Positions 1 through 10,800 of a stretch of 64,000 nt of DNA are shown here, in pieces. The stretch is from Anomaloglossus baeobatrachus (Eukaryota; Chordata; Amphibia; Anura; Aromobatidae). Numbering within the stretch: position 1 is the first letter of the stretch; the number at the start of each line of letters is the position of its first letter. The DNA is taken from contig NC_134354.1 in assembly GCF_048569485.1 (NCBI RefSeq), positions 452,307,926-452,371,925 of the forward strand, written 5' to 3'. Under the pieces are notes generated by a model. It saw only the letters and a program-made list of their open reading frames with translations, had not been told where the DNA came from and did no database searches. Made by a program: the position numbers and the translations under genes.

Positions 1-1025
1 ATATCCTTCCACAAGCTTCTTATAATAGTAGGTAGGAATTTGGGCCCATTCCTCATGACAGAACTGGTGTAACTGAGCCATGTTTGTAGGTCGACTTGCT
101 CATACCTGCCTTTTAGCTTTCCCTCTAAATTTTCAAGAGGATTGAGATCAGGGTTTCGTGATGGCCACTCCAAAACATTGCCTTTGTTATCCTTAAGTCA
201 CTTTGTAACCAGTTTGGCAGTATACTTCAGGACATTCTCCATTTGGAAAACCCATTTCCGTCCAAGCTTTAAGTTTCTGGCTGATGTCTTGAGATATTGC
301 TTCAGTATTGCCACATAATCTTTTTTTCCTCATGATGCCATTTATTTTGTGAAGTGCACCAGTCCCTCCTGCAGCAAAACAACCCCCAACATGATGCTTC
401 CACCCCCATGTTTCACAGCTAGGATAGTTTTCTTAGGCTTCAAAGCTTCTCCATTTTTACTCCAAAGGTAATGATGGTCATTATGGCTAAATAGTTCAAT
501 TTTAGTTTGGTCAGACCACAGGACATGTCTCCAAAAATTAAAGTATTTGTTACTATGTGCATTTGAAAATATGAATCTGGCTTTTTTATGTTTCCTTTGG
601 AGTAATGGCTTCTTCCTGGCAGAGTGGCATTTCAGCCCATGTTGTTACAGTACTCATTTCACTGTGGATAATGAACAATTTTACCAGCTTCCGCTAGCAT
701 CTTCACAAGGTTTTTTGCTTTTGTCCTTGGGTTCATATGCATATATGTGACCAAAGCACATTCATCTCTGGTACACAGAAGCCATATCCTTCCTGAGCAG
801 TATGATGGATGGGCATTCCCATTTTGTTTGTACTTGTGTATAATTGTTTGTACAGATGAACAAGGCACCTGCAGGAAACTGGAAATTTCACCAATGCATG
901 AATCAGACTTGTGCAAGTCCACAATTCTCTTCCTAAGATCTTGGATGATTTTTTTTTTTTACTTTCCCATGATGCTACACAAAGAAACAGTGTGTTTCAG
1001 GTGTGCATTAAAATGCATCCACATA
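1..1025 (-). mobile_element. Sleeping Beauty-like Tc1 transposon, copy A (runs off the window start)
   Basis: The minus strand encodes a Tc1/mariner transposase of the Sleeping Beauty/Frog Prince kind. The start (MGK) lies at about 961-970, the N-terminal helix-turn-helix region reads DLHKSDSCIGEISSFLQVPC at 659-922, and the C-terminal KLVEGY is at 1-19. The frame is broken in several places, with only the DNA-binding part open for any length, so it is dead. The 5' UTR motif (AAATGCATCCACA) lies at about 1011-1023, after which copy B interrupts the element. The left inverted repeat is outside the window. Confidence 0.88.
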
Positions 1026-1027
1026 TA

Positions 1028-1486
1028 CAGTTGAAAACAGAGGTTTACATACACTATCTAAAAAAAATTCATATGCATGTTTTTCTCACATGAAGTCAGA
1101 ATAAACCTTTTCATTTTCGGTCAATTAGAATTACCAAAATTATTTATTTTTACCAAATGCCAGAATAATGACAGAGAGAGAGAATGTTTTAAGGCATTTT
1201 TATTACTTTGTGAAAAGTCAAAAGTTTACATACATTTCATTAATATTTGGTACCATTGCCCTAAAACTGTATGACTTGGGTCAAACGTTTTACATATCCT
1301 TCCACGAGCTTCTCACAATAGTTGGTAGGAATTTGGGCCCATTTCTCCTAAAAGAACTGGTGTAACTGAGCCATGTGGGTAGGTCGCCTTGCTCGCACCT
1401 GCCTTTTCAGCTTTGCCCATAAATTTTTGATAGGATTAAGATCAGGGCTTTCTGATGGCCACTCCAAAACATTGACTTTGTTGTCA
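1028..1486 (-). mobile_element. Sleeping Beauty-like Tc1 transposon, copy B, inserted at a TA in copy A
   Basis: A second copy in the same orientation begins with the terminal repeat CAGTTGAAAACAGAGG after a TA at 1026-1027. An inner direct repeat (AAAAGTTTACATACA) follows at about 1220-1235. The transposase C-terminus (minus strand, KLVEGY-type end near 1292-1310) then runs to about 1486. The copy is cut off where a TTAA-AGGGGTTGTCC MITE end starts. This is a tail-to-head nest of two copies of one family. The rest of B was not found to the right. Confidence 0.85.
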
Positions 1487-1490
1487 TTAA

Positions 1491-1540
1491 AGGGGTTGTC
1501 CACTACTTTTACATCGATGACCTATCCTTAAGCTATGCTT
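1491..1540. repeat. End fragment of a TTAA/AGGGGTTGTCC MITE (T2/Kolobok-like)
   Basis: TTAA at 1487-1490 is followed by AGGGGTTGTCCACTAC, the same terminus as the complete elements at 14362-14822 and 37548-37932. No matching right end is visible, so only one end is supported. Confidence 0.5.
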
Positions 1541-2112
1541 CAATAAAGGAAATTCATTTTAAGAAGAGGAGAGATTTTTCTAATCTGTGCATATGCTGGA
1601 TAATTTATCTTACCCTTTGCCTTGTCTTCACTTGGGAAACCGGCCCATAGACTGGTCCGTTAATTGCTGAACATGAGTCTTGGATATATCCACCTGGCTG
1701 TGATGAGCCAATCAATAAAAATCTAACCTCTTTTCTCTCTAACAGGTACGAGCACCCTCGTACCTTGAAATATGTCATTTTGATATTGTACACAACGTTT
1801 GGATATATGGAATAAAAGCATCTAATGGAATTACGTGAGTGCCTCCTTTTTCCTGGAATATGGTTGGGAGAGCCATTCTATGATATGAGCACCCCGACTT
1901 TACAAGGAGTGCCTACCACAACGTCATTTATTAAAAAAAACATGAGATACTAAAAACAGACAAAAATACAATAAAAATGTAAGTATTTAAGGGGTAAGTT
2001 TTCTTGTTGTGAAGAGCGACATGCTAGGTCTGGTATGCCACTATGAAGAGACTTAAACAACTTGCAATGCTACCCTGTGAAATAAATATGCAAATTGCCT
2101 TTTCAATGAGCA
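1541..2112. other. Unassigned intergenic stretch with a possible Penelope-like remnant
   Basis: No gene is seen. At 1745-1770 a short hairpin (GGTACGAG/CTCGTACC) is followed by TTGAAATATGTC, and at about 1810-1835 there is GGAATAAAAGCATC. This resembles the hairpin-plus-GAAA layout of the Penelope-like insertions elsewhere in the window, but it is degenerate. The rest is not recognised. Confidence 0.3.
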
Positions 2113-2149
2113 AGAGGACTTAAACTCTAATGACACCTATTGGAAGTAG

Positions 2150-2522
2150 AAAAAATTGCTGAAAAGACAGGAGGCGCAATATGGGGTGTTTTCCTTATGG
2201 GATAGAAGGATGACAAACAGGGAATTGCTCACCTTGGTGGGTTGTTATCAGTCACAACCACAATATTAGCTTGAAAAAAACAACAACTCCGTCGCAGCAG
2301 TTCCTGTGGAGTAGATTTAGCGTGGATGGAGAAGTGAAGGGGTTAACACCGCGCTGCCAAGTTCATGGATCAGATAGAAATTATTGAGGTTGATCTTATT
2401 CTACACATTTTGGAGGCTATGCCTCCTTCTTTAGGACAAAATATATAATATAAATATATGCGATCTGATCCATGAACTTGGCAGCACGGTGTTAACCCCT
2501 CTCACTTTACAATCCACGCTAT
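2150..2522 (-). mobile_element. Penelope-like insertion, 15-bp target duplication
   Basis: ACCTATTGGAAGTAG occurs at 2135-2149 and again at 2523-2537, flanking the insert exactly, so this is a 15-bp target duplication inside the outer element's terminal repeat. Inside, inverted arms at 2332-2376 and 2462-2510 (GGGGTTAACACCG / CGGTGTTAACCCC) flank a minus-strand hammerhead-like block (CTAAAGAAGGAGG...CCTCCAAAATGTGTAG) at about 2395-2440. The same block occurs in the insertion at 57707-58060. The element is a fossil and incomplete. Confidence 0.6.
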
Positions 2523-2695
2523 ACCTATTGGAAGTAGCAATTCTAAAAGTCAATATCGACCTTCTAACAAGACTTGCCATATGACTTAGAATATATAAGC
2601 CAAACCAGAATCTCAATTTGCAGACACCATGTTTCAGGGTATTGCCCCTTATCAGTGCATAGTATGAGATCTGGTTTGGGTAGGTGAGAGGCTAA

Positions 2696-3245
2696 GGGGT
2701 ACTTTACACGCTGCAACATCGCTAGCACCCGCCCCCGTCGTGTGTGCGATATTGTGTGATCGCTGCCGTAGCGAACATCATCGCTACGGCAGTGTCACAA
2801 GCACATACCTTGACAGCAACGTCGCTATGACCGCCGAACAATCCCTCCTTCAAGGGGGAGGGGCGTTCGGCGTCATAGCGACGTCACCGCCGTGTCACTA
2901 AGCGGCCGGCCAATAGACGTGGAGGGGCGGAGATGAGCAGGACGTAACATCCCGCCCACCTACTTTCTTCCGCATTGCCGGTGGACGCAGGTAAGGAGAT
3001 GTTCGTCGCACATAGCGATGTGTGCTGCCGCAGGAGCGACAAACAACATCATACCGGTGGCAGCAGCGATATTAAGGAAATGAACGACGTGTCAACAATC
3101 ACCGTTTTGGAACGATTTTGCGATCGTTGATCGTCGCTCATTAGTGTTACACGCCGCAATGCCGCTACCGGCGCCGGATGTCCATCACTAACGGCGCGAC
3201 CCCGACGATATATCGGTAGCGATGTCGCAGCGTGTAAATTACCCC
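2696..3245. mobile_element. Non-autonomous TIR element (GGGGTACTTTACACGC ends), Harbinger-like
   Basis: The 550-bp element has terminal inverted repeats GGGGTACTTTACACGCTGC and GCAGCGTGTAAATTACCCC, with TAA before and TTA after. The interior is GC-rich with inverted CGATGT/AGCGAC blocks and no coding frame. Similar elements with clear TTA duplications lie at 4697-5152 and 13284-13916, which suggests a 3-bp TWA target as in PIF/Harbinger. Tc1/mariner (TA) cannot be excluded for this copy. Confidence 0.7.
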
Positions 3246-3749
3246 TTAGACTGGTATCTAAGGAGAAAGTTTTCTCACACGATGAGCATGCACGGTGTTT
3301 AAATCTCATACTGGCATGCCAGATCTGGTGTGTCACTCGCCACAAGGAGAAAACTTACCTCTTAGATCCTAGTCTTAGCATCTCACTTAGCCAAATCAAC
3401 CTTCACACTTGGCACTGATGAGTGTCAATACCCCAAAACACGGTGTCTGCAAATTGAGATTCTGATTTAGCTTATGTATCCTAAGTCATATGGCAAGGCT
3501 CGTTAAAGGGTTGATATTGAATTTTAAGACTGTTACAGTGGTAGAAATAAGTATTTGATCCCTTGCTGATTTTGTAAGTGTGCCCAGTGACAAAGACATA
3601 AACAGTATATAATTTTAATGGTAGGTTAATTTTAACAGTGAGATGGAATATCCACAATAAAATCCAGAAAATCACTTTGTATAAATTATATAAATTTATT
3701 TGCATTTTGCAGAGAAAAATAAGTATTTGATCCCTCTGGAAAACAAGAC

Positions 3750-5175
3750 CAAATACTTGGTGGCAAAACCCTTGTTGGCAAGCACAGCAGTCAGACTGTT
3801 TTGTAGTTGATGATGAGGTTTGGGCACATGTCAGGAGGAATTTTGCTCCTCTCCTCTTTGCAGATTATCTCTAAGCCATTAAGATTTTGAGGCTGTCACC
3901 TGGCAACTTGGTGCGTCAGCTCCATGACCTTAATGTGCTTCTTTTTGAGCAACTCCTTTGTTGCTTTGGCTGTGTGTTTTGGGTCATTGTCGTGATGGAA
4001 GACTCAGCCATGACACATTTTTAATGTACTGGCGGAGGAAAGGAGGTTGTCACTCAGGATTTTATGGTACATGGCGCCATCCATTGTCCCATTGATGCGG
4101 TGAAGTAGTCCTGTGCCCTTAGCAGAGAAACACCCCCAAAACATAATGCTTCCACTTCCATGCTTGACAGTGGGATGGTGTTCTTTATACCATAGCCAGC
4201 ATTTCTCTTCCTCCAAACATGGCGAGTTAATGCCAAAGAGCTCAATTTTTGCCTCATCTGACCACACAGCACCTTTTCCCAAACACTCGCAGAATCATCC
4301 AGATGTTCATTGGCAAACTTCAGATGGGCCTGCACATGTGCCTTCTTGAGCAGTGCGACTTTGCGGGCACTGCAGAATTTTAAGTCATTACGGTGTAATA
4401 TGTTACCAATTTTTTTTTTTTTGGTGACGGTTGTCCCAGCTGCCTTGAGATCATTAACAAGTTCCCCCCATGTAGTTTTAGGCTGATCTCTCACCTTCCT
4501 CATGATCCTGGATACCCCATGGGGTGAGATTTTGCATGGAGCCTCAGATCGATGTCGATTGACAGTCATTTTGTAATACTTCCATTTTCTTACTATTGCA
4601 CCAACACTTGTCTCCTTCTCACCCAGCGTCTTACTTATGGTTCTATAGCCCATTCCAGCCTTGTGCAGGTCTATGAGCTTGTCACTGACATGCTTAAGGC
4701 CCCTTTACACACTGAGACTTTCTAGCGATCCCACCAGCGATCCCGACCTGGCCGGGATCACTGGAAAGTCTCTAAACAGTTGCTGGTGAGCTGTCAAACA
4801 GGCAGATCTGGCCAACAGCGTAGCAGCATTTAGCGACTTTCCAGCGATCCCGGACCTGCAGAACGACCTCGCTGGTAGGGAATGCTATAGCACGCCTACG
4901 GACTGGGTTCTAAAAGTCGCTAACGATGTTGTTGTAACGGTGTCAAACACATCGATGCATGCTGCGCAGCGGGAAACAAAGGACCAAAAAATGTTCCTGA
5001 AAGATTTGTAGCGATCAGCGACCTCACAGCGGGGACCAGGTCGCTGTTGTGTGGCACACACTGCAATGTCGCTGGGGAGGTCGCTATTACGTCACAAAAC
5101 CGGTGACGTTACAGCGATATCTCTAGCGATGTTGCTGTGTGTAAAGGGGCCTTTAGAATGCTCTTTGGTCTTGCC
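3750..5175 (-). pseudogene. Tc1-like transposase, broken
   Basis: The minus-strand reading starts near 5175, is split by the MITE at 4697-5152, and resumes with helix-turn-helix sequence ([20 protein letters not shown]) and [20 protein letters not shown]. The catalytic domain shows [11 protein letters not shown] (first Asp) and [19 protein letters not shown] at about 4040-4280, a DNDPKHT-type block (second Asp) at about 3970-4010, and a C-terminal NKGFATKYL-like end near 3755-3785. Frameshifts separate these pieces, and the last acidic residue of the DDE triad is not clear. It cannot be active. Confidence 0.85.
4697..5152. mobile_element. MITE nested in Tc1 transposase, TTA target duplication
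   Basis: The 456-bp element has ends AGGCCCCTTTACACAC / GTGTGTAAAGGGGCCT and a TTA duplication (4694-4696, 5153-5155). Removing it with one TTA restores ungapped Tc1 sequence (GACATGC-TTA-GAATGCTCTTTGG), which fixes the 3-bp target. The interior is made of inverted TAGCGAT/ATCGCTA blocks and is non-coding. The TTA target fits PIF/Harbinger-type MITEs. Confidence 0.85.
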
Positions 5176-5699
5176 CAGGTTGTAGAGGTTAGAATCTGAC
5201 TGATTGTGTGTGCGGACAGGAGTCTTTTATACAGGTCACAATTTAACACAGCTATCTTTAATGCAGGTAACGAGTTGATTACTTGCATCTAAGTGGTCTG
5301 TAGGAACCAGAACTATTAATGGTTGGTAGGGGATCAAATACTTATTTCTCTCTGCAAAATACAAATACATTTTTATAATTTATACAATATGATTTTTCTG
5401 GGCTTTATTTTGTATATTTTATCTCTCACTGTTAAAATTTACCTACCCATAAAATTATAGACTGTTCATGTCTTTGTCAGTGGGCAAACTTACAAAATCA
5501 GCAAGGGATCAAATACTTATTTCCCCCACTGTACTTCCAATAGGTGGCACTAGAGTTCATGTCCTCTTCCTCACCAAAGAGGTAATTTGTATCTAAAAAT
5601 GTAAGTAACGTAAATTATATAATAGGTGCATAAAAAATGGTGCAGAAATTCTGCAACATCAAAAACTCACCAAAAGCTTATCATGGGAATGTGAGTTAA

Positions 5700-5890
5700 T
5701 CACGTGCACACATTCAGTATTTAGTGAGTTTTTTACCTCCGGTATTTGAAAACCAAAACCAGGAGTGGGTAATGAATGCAGGAGTGGTTCATGTTTTTCT
5801 ATTATACATTTCCTCTTATTGTTCCATTGCTGGTTTTGGCTTCCAAATACTGAGGTAAAAAACTCACCAAATACTCAACATGTGTACATG
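5700..5890. repeat. Foldback repeat (GTGAGTTTTTTACCTC arms)
   Basis: Arms at about 5709-5762 and 5829-5886 are inverted copies (TATTTAGTGAGTTTTTTACC / GGTAAAAAACTCACCAAATA, then TTTTGGTTTTC-like inner parts) around a loop of about 65 bp. It is probably a MITE. No target duplication was identified. Confidence 0.6.
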
Positions 5891-6010
5891 GCATAAAAGT
5901 AAAGCAGTGCAAATTTTGTAATGAAACCCAATTGCAAAAATGATATTTAGCCTCAAAAACACTCACACCTTGGACATACTGGTACGTCCAAGGTTGCGGT
6001 GAGCCCAAAT

Positions 6011-7110
6011 GTTTCCCTACACATTTCGGCTGATCTGACCAGCCAACGTGTGCAGCTAACGGGCAAAAGAGGATTGGAGATCTACCAACATCTGTTAGCT
6101 AGTTAAATCCCGCTGTCAGTCTCTGACAGCGAGATTTAAAGTGAGCAGGCAGGGAGGGAGTCATGCCTGGCCGCCATCGGCGACCCTGTGGGATGGTCAT
6201 GACAACCGGGGATTAGCTGATGACCACTGTCATGATAAACCACCTCTGAACGTCGGTAGAGAGCTTGCATTCACAGGAGATCAGCATTTCTGCTGTACAG
6301 AGCGATGCTGAGGCATTTCTGCTGATTAGAGGGATGTTGAAGCATTGCTCTTAAGAGAAGAAGGGATTGGAATGTATGAACTTGAAATCTTCTAAGAAGA
6401 GTAGTAAAAACAATAAAACGTAAAAAAAAAGTGAAAAAATGAAACATTTAAAAATACACATTTTTAGTATCACAGCTTTCAGAAATGACTGATCTATCAA
6501 AATATAAAATAAATCTGATCAGTAAACGGTGTAGCTAGAAAAAAAAAACCTCCAGAATTATGTTTTTTTAGTCAACACAACATTGCAATAAAATTCAATA
6601 ACAAGCGATCAAACCGCATCTACCAAAAAATGATATCATTAAAAACCAGCTCAGGATACAAGAAATAAGCCATCAATGAGCCCCAGATCCCAAAATATTT
6701 GAACGCTACGGGTCTCAGAAAATGGTGACAAAAGTGCAATTCTTTTTTTGACAAGTTTCTCAAATTTTTTTTCACTACTTAAATAAAAACAAACTATACA
6801 TGTGTGGTATCTACGAACTCGTACTGACCTGGGGAATCATAATGCCAGATCAGTTTTACCCTATAGTGAACATGTTAAAAAAACAAAAAAAAAATCAATC
6901 GTGGAATTGCACTTTTTTTTTTTGCAATTTCATTGTACTTGGAATTTTTTCCTGTTTTCCAGTACAATCTGGGGCAGAATGAATTGTGTCATTCAAAAGT
7001 ACAACTCGTCCTGCAGAAAACAAGTCCTCATATGGTTATATTGATAGAATAATAAAAAAGGTATGGCTCTTGGAAGAAGAGGAAGGAAAAAACAAAAATG
7101 AAAAATGGAA
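6011..7110. repeat. Dispersed anuran-type repeat, about 1.1 kb, non-coding
   Basis: Starting near AATGTTTCCCTACACATTTC, the stretch includes GACAACCGGGGATTAGCTGATG (trimmed here), several poly-T and poly-A runs, and ends with CTCATATGGTTATATTG ... GGTATGGCTCTTGGAAGAAG. I recognise this block as an abundant frog repeat but cannot assign a superfamily. There is no gene; short frames run through simple A/T tracts. Confidence 0.4.
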
Positions 7111-7515
7111 AATTGCCAAGTGAGGAAAAAATAAATTGTCTGCAAACGTCTCCCACCACTATAAAAAAAATCATAATACAGGATTATGAAGCAATTTGTC
7201 TTAACCTTTATGGACAGAAGCAGCAATTAAAAATATACTAATAATATATAATATTACTAATAATAATACATACTAATAATAATAATACATAATTAAATGT
7301 AGCACATATTGGGGCCCTTGTTCTAGGTGTGCCCTGTCCATCGAACTGCTTTGCTGGTGTTCATTCCTCTCCCTGGAGATTGTGGACTGTCAGCCTACCC
7401 ATTGTACAGTGGGCTGCCCACACCCTGCCCTTTATTACTGTCAGGCCCTGCCCTGTTACCTAGGAGACGCGTCATACTACTCCATGTGCTCCATTTACTG
7501 CAGTAATCACACAGC
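7111..7515. other. AT-rich stretch, then the upstream region of exon 1
   Basis: 7111-7310 is AT-rich with a degenerate TAA/TAATAATAATAC tract at 7233-7290. From 7311 the base composition rises and the sequence looks unique, which fits the promoter and 5' UTR of the gene starting at 7555. I see no convincing TATA box. Confidence 0.35.
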
Positions 7516-7542
7516 ATGGAGAGGACGAGCTCCAGCCAGTGA
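7516..7542 (+). CDS. Short upstream ORF (8 codons) before the LIAT1-like start
   Basis: ATG at 7516 has A at -3 and G at +4 and is followed by seven more codons and TGA at 7540-7542. It ends 12 bases before the main start. If the transcript begins upstream of it, it could lower translation of the main frame. Transcript structure is inferred, so a role is only possible. Confidence 0.35.
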   Translation: MERTSSSQ

Positions 7543-7554
7543 GGGCTGAACACT

Positions 7555-7735
7555 ATGGAGGAAGCCAGCAGCAAGCAGGGAACCAGAGCAAAGCAGAGGA
7601 GTCAGCAAGGAAAGCAATCTTCTAGGCTGTCTGCTGAAAGGAGCAAACTCCCCAAGAAGAAGGAGAAGCTCCTCACTAAAACTAGCAAGAAGAGAGGACA
7701 TGTCTCCAGCACTCCATCCACTGCAGACGAGGGGG
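7555..7735 (+). CDS. LIAT1: LIAT1-like protein, coding exon 1
   Basis: The frame opens at ATG 7555 in good context (A at -3, G at +4) and gives 60 residues plus the first base of codon 61. The product is rich in Lys, Ser and Arg, with the basic cluster KLPKKKEKLLTKTSKKRG at residues 31-48. A donor GTGAGG starts at 7736, leaving phase 1. Exon 2 at 55965 starts in the matching phase, so the junction codon becomes GAA and the full frame is 540 bases. LIAT1 family members have a lysine-rich N-terminal half and bind the arginyltransferase ATE1, which suits this exon. Assignment rests mainly on exon 2; extra exons in the intron cannot be excluded. Confidence 0.6.
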
Positions 7736-7879
7736 GTGAGGTGCTGCTACTTATCATCAGCTCTGCTGTTTCTCTATAATGTTATTATCATGGGATTATA
7801 CTATATTCCTATATGCACTATAAGGGCCAGTATCAGCTTTTTATTACATCAGTCATTAGTTTGAAAAAAGCATTATCAC

Positions 7880-9390
7880 TAGTGGTGAGCGAGCACTATA
7901 ATCCTCGGGGGTTCAGTACTTATAATGAGTAATGATGAGTGAGCACTACGATGCTCGGGGGCTTGGTACTTGTAACTAGTGATGAGCGAGCACTACCATG
8001 CCCGTGGCTTGGTACAAGTGACTAGCAATGAGCGAACACTACCATACCCAGGGACTTGGTACAAGTAACTAGTGATGAGCGAGCACTACCATAGTCCGGG
8101 GGCTTGGTACAAGTAATTAGTGATGAGCGAGCAGCATCATGCCCGGGTGCTCGGTACAAGTAACTAGTGATGAACGAGCACTACCATGCCCGGGTGCTCG
8201 GTACAAGAAATTAGTGATGAGTGAGCACTACCATGCTTGGATGCTCGGTACTGGTAACTGCTGATGAGTGAGCACTACCATGGACGGGTGCTCAGTACAA
8301 ATAACTAGCGAGGAGCGAGCACTACAGTGCTTAGGTGCTTGGTACTAGTAAATGGTGATGAGCTAGCACTACCATGCTCGGGGGCTCAGTACTTGTAACT
8401 AGTGATGAGCAAGCACTACCATGCTCGATACTCGTCACTAGTGATGAGCAAGCACTACCATGCTCGATACTCGTCACTAGTGATGAGCGAGCACTACCAT
8501 GCCCGGGACTTGGTACAACTAACTAGCAATGAGCGAACACTACCATACCCGTGGACATGGTACAAGTAACTAGTGATTAGCGAGCACTTCTATACCCGGG
8601 GGCTTGGTACAAGTAACTAGTGATGAGTGAGCAGCATCATGCCCGGGTGCTCGGTACAAGAAGTTAGTGATGAGCGAGCACTACCATGCTTGGATGCTCG
8701 GTACTGGGAACTAATGATGAGCGAGCACTACCATGCCCGGGTGCTCGGTACAAGAAATTAGTGATGAGCAAGCACTACAATGCTTAGGTGCTTTGTAAAA
8801 GTAAATAGTGATGAGCTAGCACTACAATGCTCGGGTGCTTGGTAATCGTAAACTAGTGTGCTCAGTACTCGTAACTAGTGATGAGCAAGCACTACCTTAC
8901 CTTGGTGCTTGGTACTCGTAAATAGTGATGAGCTAGCACTACCATGCTCAGGTGCTCAGTACTCGTAACTAGTGATGAGCGAGCGCTACCACGCTTGGTA
9001 TGCTTGGTATTCGTGACGAGCAGTTGATAGTCGGATGGACGTGACTCGTGTACCGAGTATAAGGGAAGTCAACAGGGAACTTGAATATTGTTCCTGAAGC
9101 TCTTCCAGAAAGATGCTCGAGTTTCCCATTGACTTCAATTATACTCTGTACACGAGTCGAGCCCTTCGGTTACGAGCACCAAGCATTTTAGTGCTTGCTC
9201 ATCACTACACATTATAAGTACCGAGCACCCGAGCATGGTAGTGCTCACTCATCACTAGTTACGAATATCGAGCACCCAAGCATGGTAGTGCTCGCTCATC
9301 ACTAGTTACGAGTATCGAGCACCCAAGCATGGTAGTGCTCGCTCATCACTAGTTACGAGTATCGAGCATGGTTGTGCTCGGTCATCACTA
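7880..9390. mobile_element. Non-autonomous hAT element with amplified terminal repeats
   Basis: ATTATCAC at 7872-7879 and 9391-9398 is an exact 8-bp target duplication, diagnostic of hAT. The ends are TAGTGGTGAGCGAGCAC and GTGCTCGGTCATCACTA. About 24 forward copies of a roughly 47-bp unit starting AGTGATGAGCGAGCACTACC fill 7880-9010, and about 5 inverted copies fill 9190-9390, around a central part of about 180 bp. Each unit repeats the terminus itself. There is no coding frame. The family end is shared with 49033-51618. Confidence 0.85.
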
Positions 9391-10797
9391 ATTATCACCA
9401 GTTTCAACTACTCTCCTAATATTAATCCTACCAATAAGGATATATATTTTATCTGACCCCTACATAATTTACTATATAAAATGGAAAACTCACTTGATTT
9501 AAAATTCATCCATTACATAACAGAAAAACTTGACATAGGTCTTGATAGTATTGTTCATGGTAGCACAAGGCATAGTTAAATAACCATTTACATTAATAAA
9601 TTAAATAACTATCTAAATAAATAAATAGACACAGACAGAGTGTGGATGAAAAGTGGCCGTGATGGTTTATTAAGAGTAACCAATACAATCCAAATAATCA
9701 TCAAACATACCAACAAACCTATAAATATATTTTAAACATAAATGCATAATGTTACACCATCATGCAACCAAAAATAACCATTACCAAGCAAATCTACCCA
9801 GGCGACCTGGGTGATTTTTCCCTCTAATAAAACATCACGACATAAGCAACAACCCTATGTAAGAAAAAGGGGGCGGGCGGGCGGGTGTTTCTTCAATCTT
9901 CATCAGCTGGACTGTCAGCTGACCAGTTAGTCACTCATATATATACCAATATTCTCCCGCACAAATACCATAACCACCAATCATATTAAAGTAAAAAAGG
10001 TGCGCAACAGCTGGTTCAAACCAGTTTACTCAGCTGTCCGCGTTACGTCACCTCACCTCACCATTATCTAATACGTTAACTCTTTCTTTACCAGCTTACT
10101 CCTTCACTGAACTTTTACCATGCCTGTGCGACCATGGCAACCCCTCGTTATCGGCTATAGGGTTTTTTCATTCTAACAAGTAATAGTAGTGCCAGGTATC
10201 CTCCAAAATATGGAATAAAGTATAAAATCACCGAAGAGTATAAAATGGGGAAAATAAATACAATATAATAATTGTATATAAAATGACTAGGAAAAAAAAT
10301 GAAAATACTGTACCATGCAATTCACCTAAGGTGTCAGCATATCCAAATTGTGTGCTGCCAAAGGAATCTGGACACCATCTGCAAACCTGAGCCCTAGTCC
10401 TGACACACATCATGAGCCCTCTGGAGAAAGTGGACAAGGTTGTTCAGGGTGAAATTGGCACCAAAATCTGATGTGTTTGGCCGTTTTTACAGAGATGGCA
10501 CAATTAGCTAATCTATATTATTGGTCCTATCTATAGGATAGGTCAATCATGTACAGAGACACCATTGCTGCAACTTGGGCAGTCACAGAAGGGTCCAGGA
10601 GCTAAGGGGGCCCATTTCAACCTCCAAAACAGGTGGAATTGTGCATTTTAATGAGCTATTAGACTGCAAAGGGCCCATATACTATTCTTGTAGAGGAGCC
10701 CTTTTCTGTTTGTGTCTGCTCTTGAGGTCAGGATTGTTTGTTCGTTAGGTCTCTAAAGTCCCCCATTCTCTTTCAATATCTGGTGACAGAACGACTA
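9391..10797. other. Unassigned intronic stretch
   Basis: No gene is seen. Features are an AT-rich part to about 9850, a short G-rich run (GGGGGCGGGCGGGCGGG) at about 9869-9886, and CAGCTG-containing short inverted motifs at about 9905-10035. Its character suggests older degraded repeats, but no termini were found. Confidence 0.3.
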
Positions 10798-10800
10798 TAA

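Larger units (their letters stand above)
3536..5531 (-). mobile_element. Tc1-like transposon (CAGTGG...AAATAAGTATTTGATCCC ends)
   Basis: TA is duplicated at 3534-3535 and 5532-5533. The ends are CAGTGGTAGAAATAAGTATT and AATACTTATTTCCCCCACTG. The minus strand holds a broken transposase gene, and a 456-bp MITE sits inside its N-terminal coding part. Without the MITE the element is about 1.54 kb, near the usual size of Tc1 elements. An internally deleted relative lies at 16598-17213. Confidence 0.9.
2113..5568. mobile_element. Foldback DNA element with AGAGGACTTAAACTC ends, heavily inserted
   Basis: The left end (AGAGGACTTAAACTC, then ACACCTATTGGAAGTAG) and the right end (ACTTCCAATAGGTGGCACTAG, then GTTCATGTCCTCTT) form inverted repeats of about 35 bp. 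A shorter relative without these insertions lies at 19015-19306. Three insertions interrupt this copy: 2150-2522 (Penelope-like), 2696-3245 (MITE) and 3536-5531 (Tc1 element). Without them the element would be a few hundred bases. The superfamily is unknown. Confidence 0.65.
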
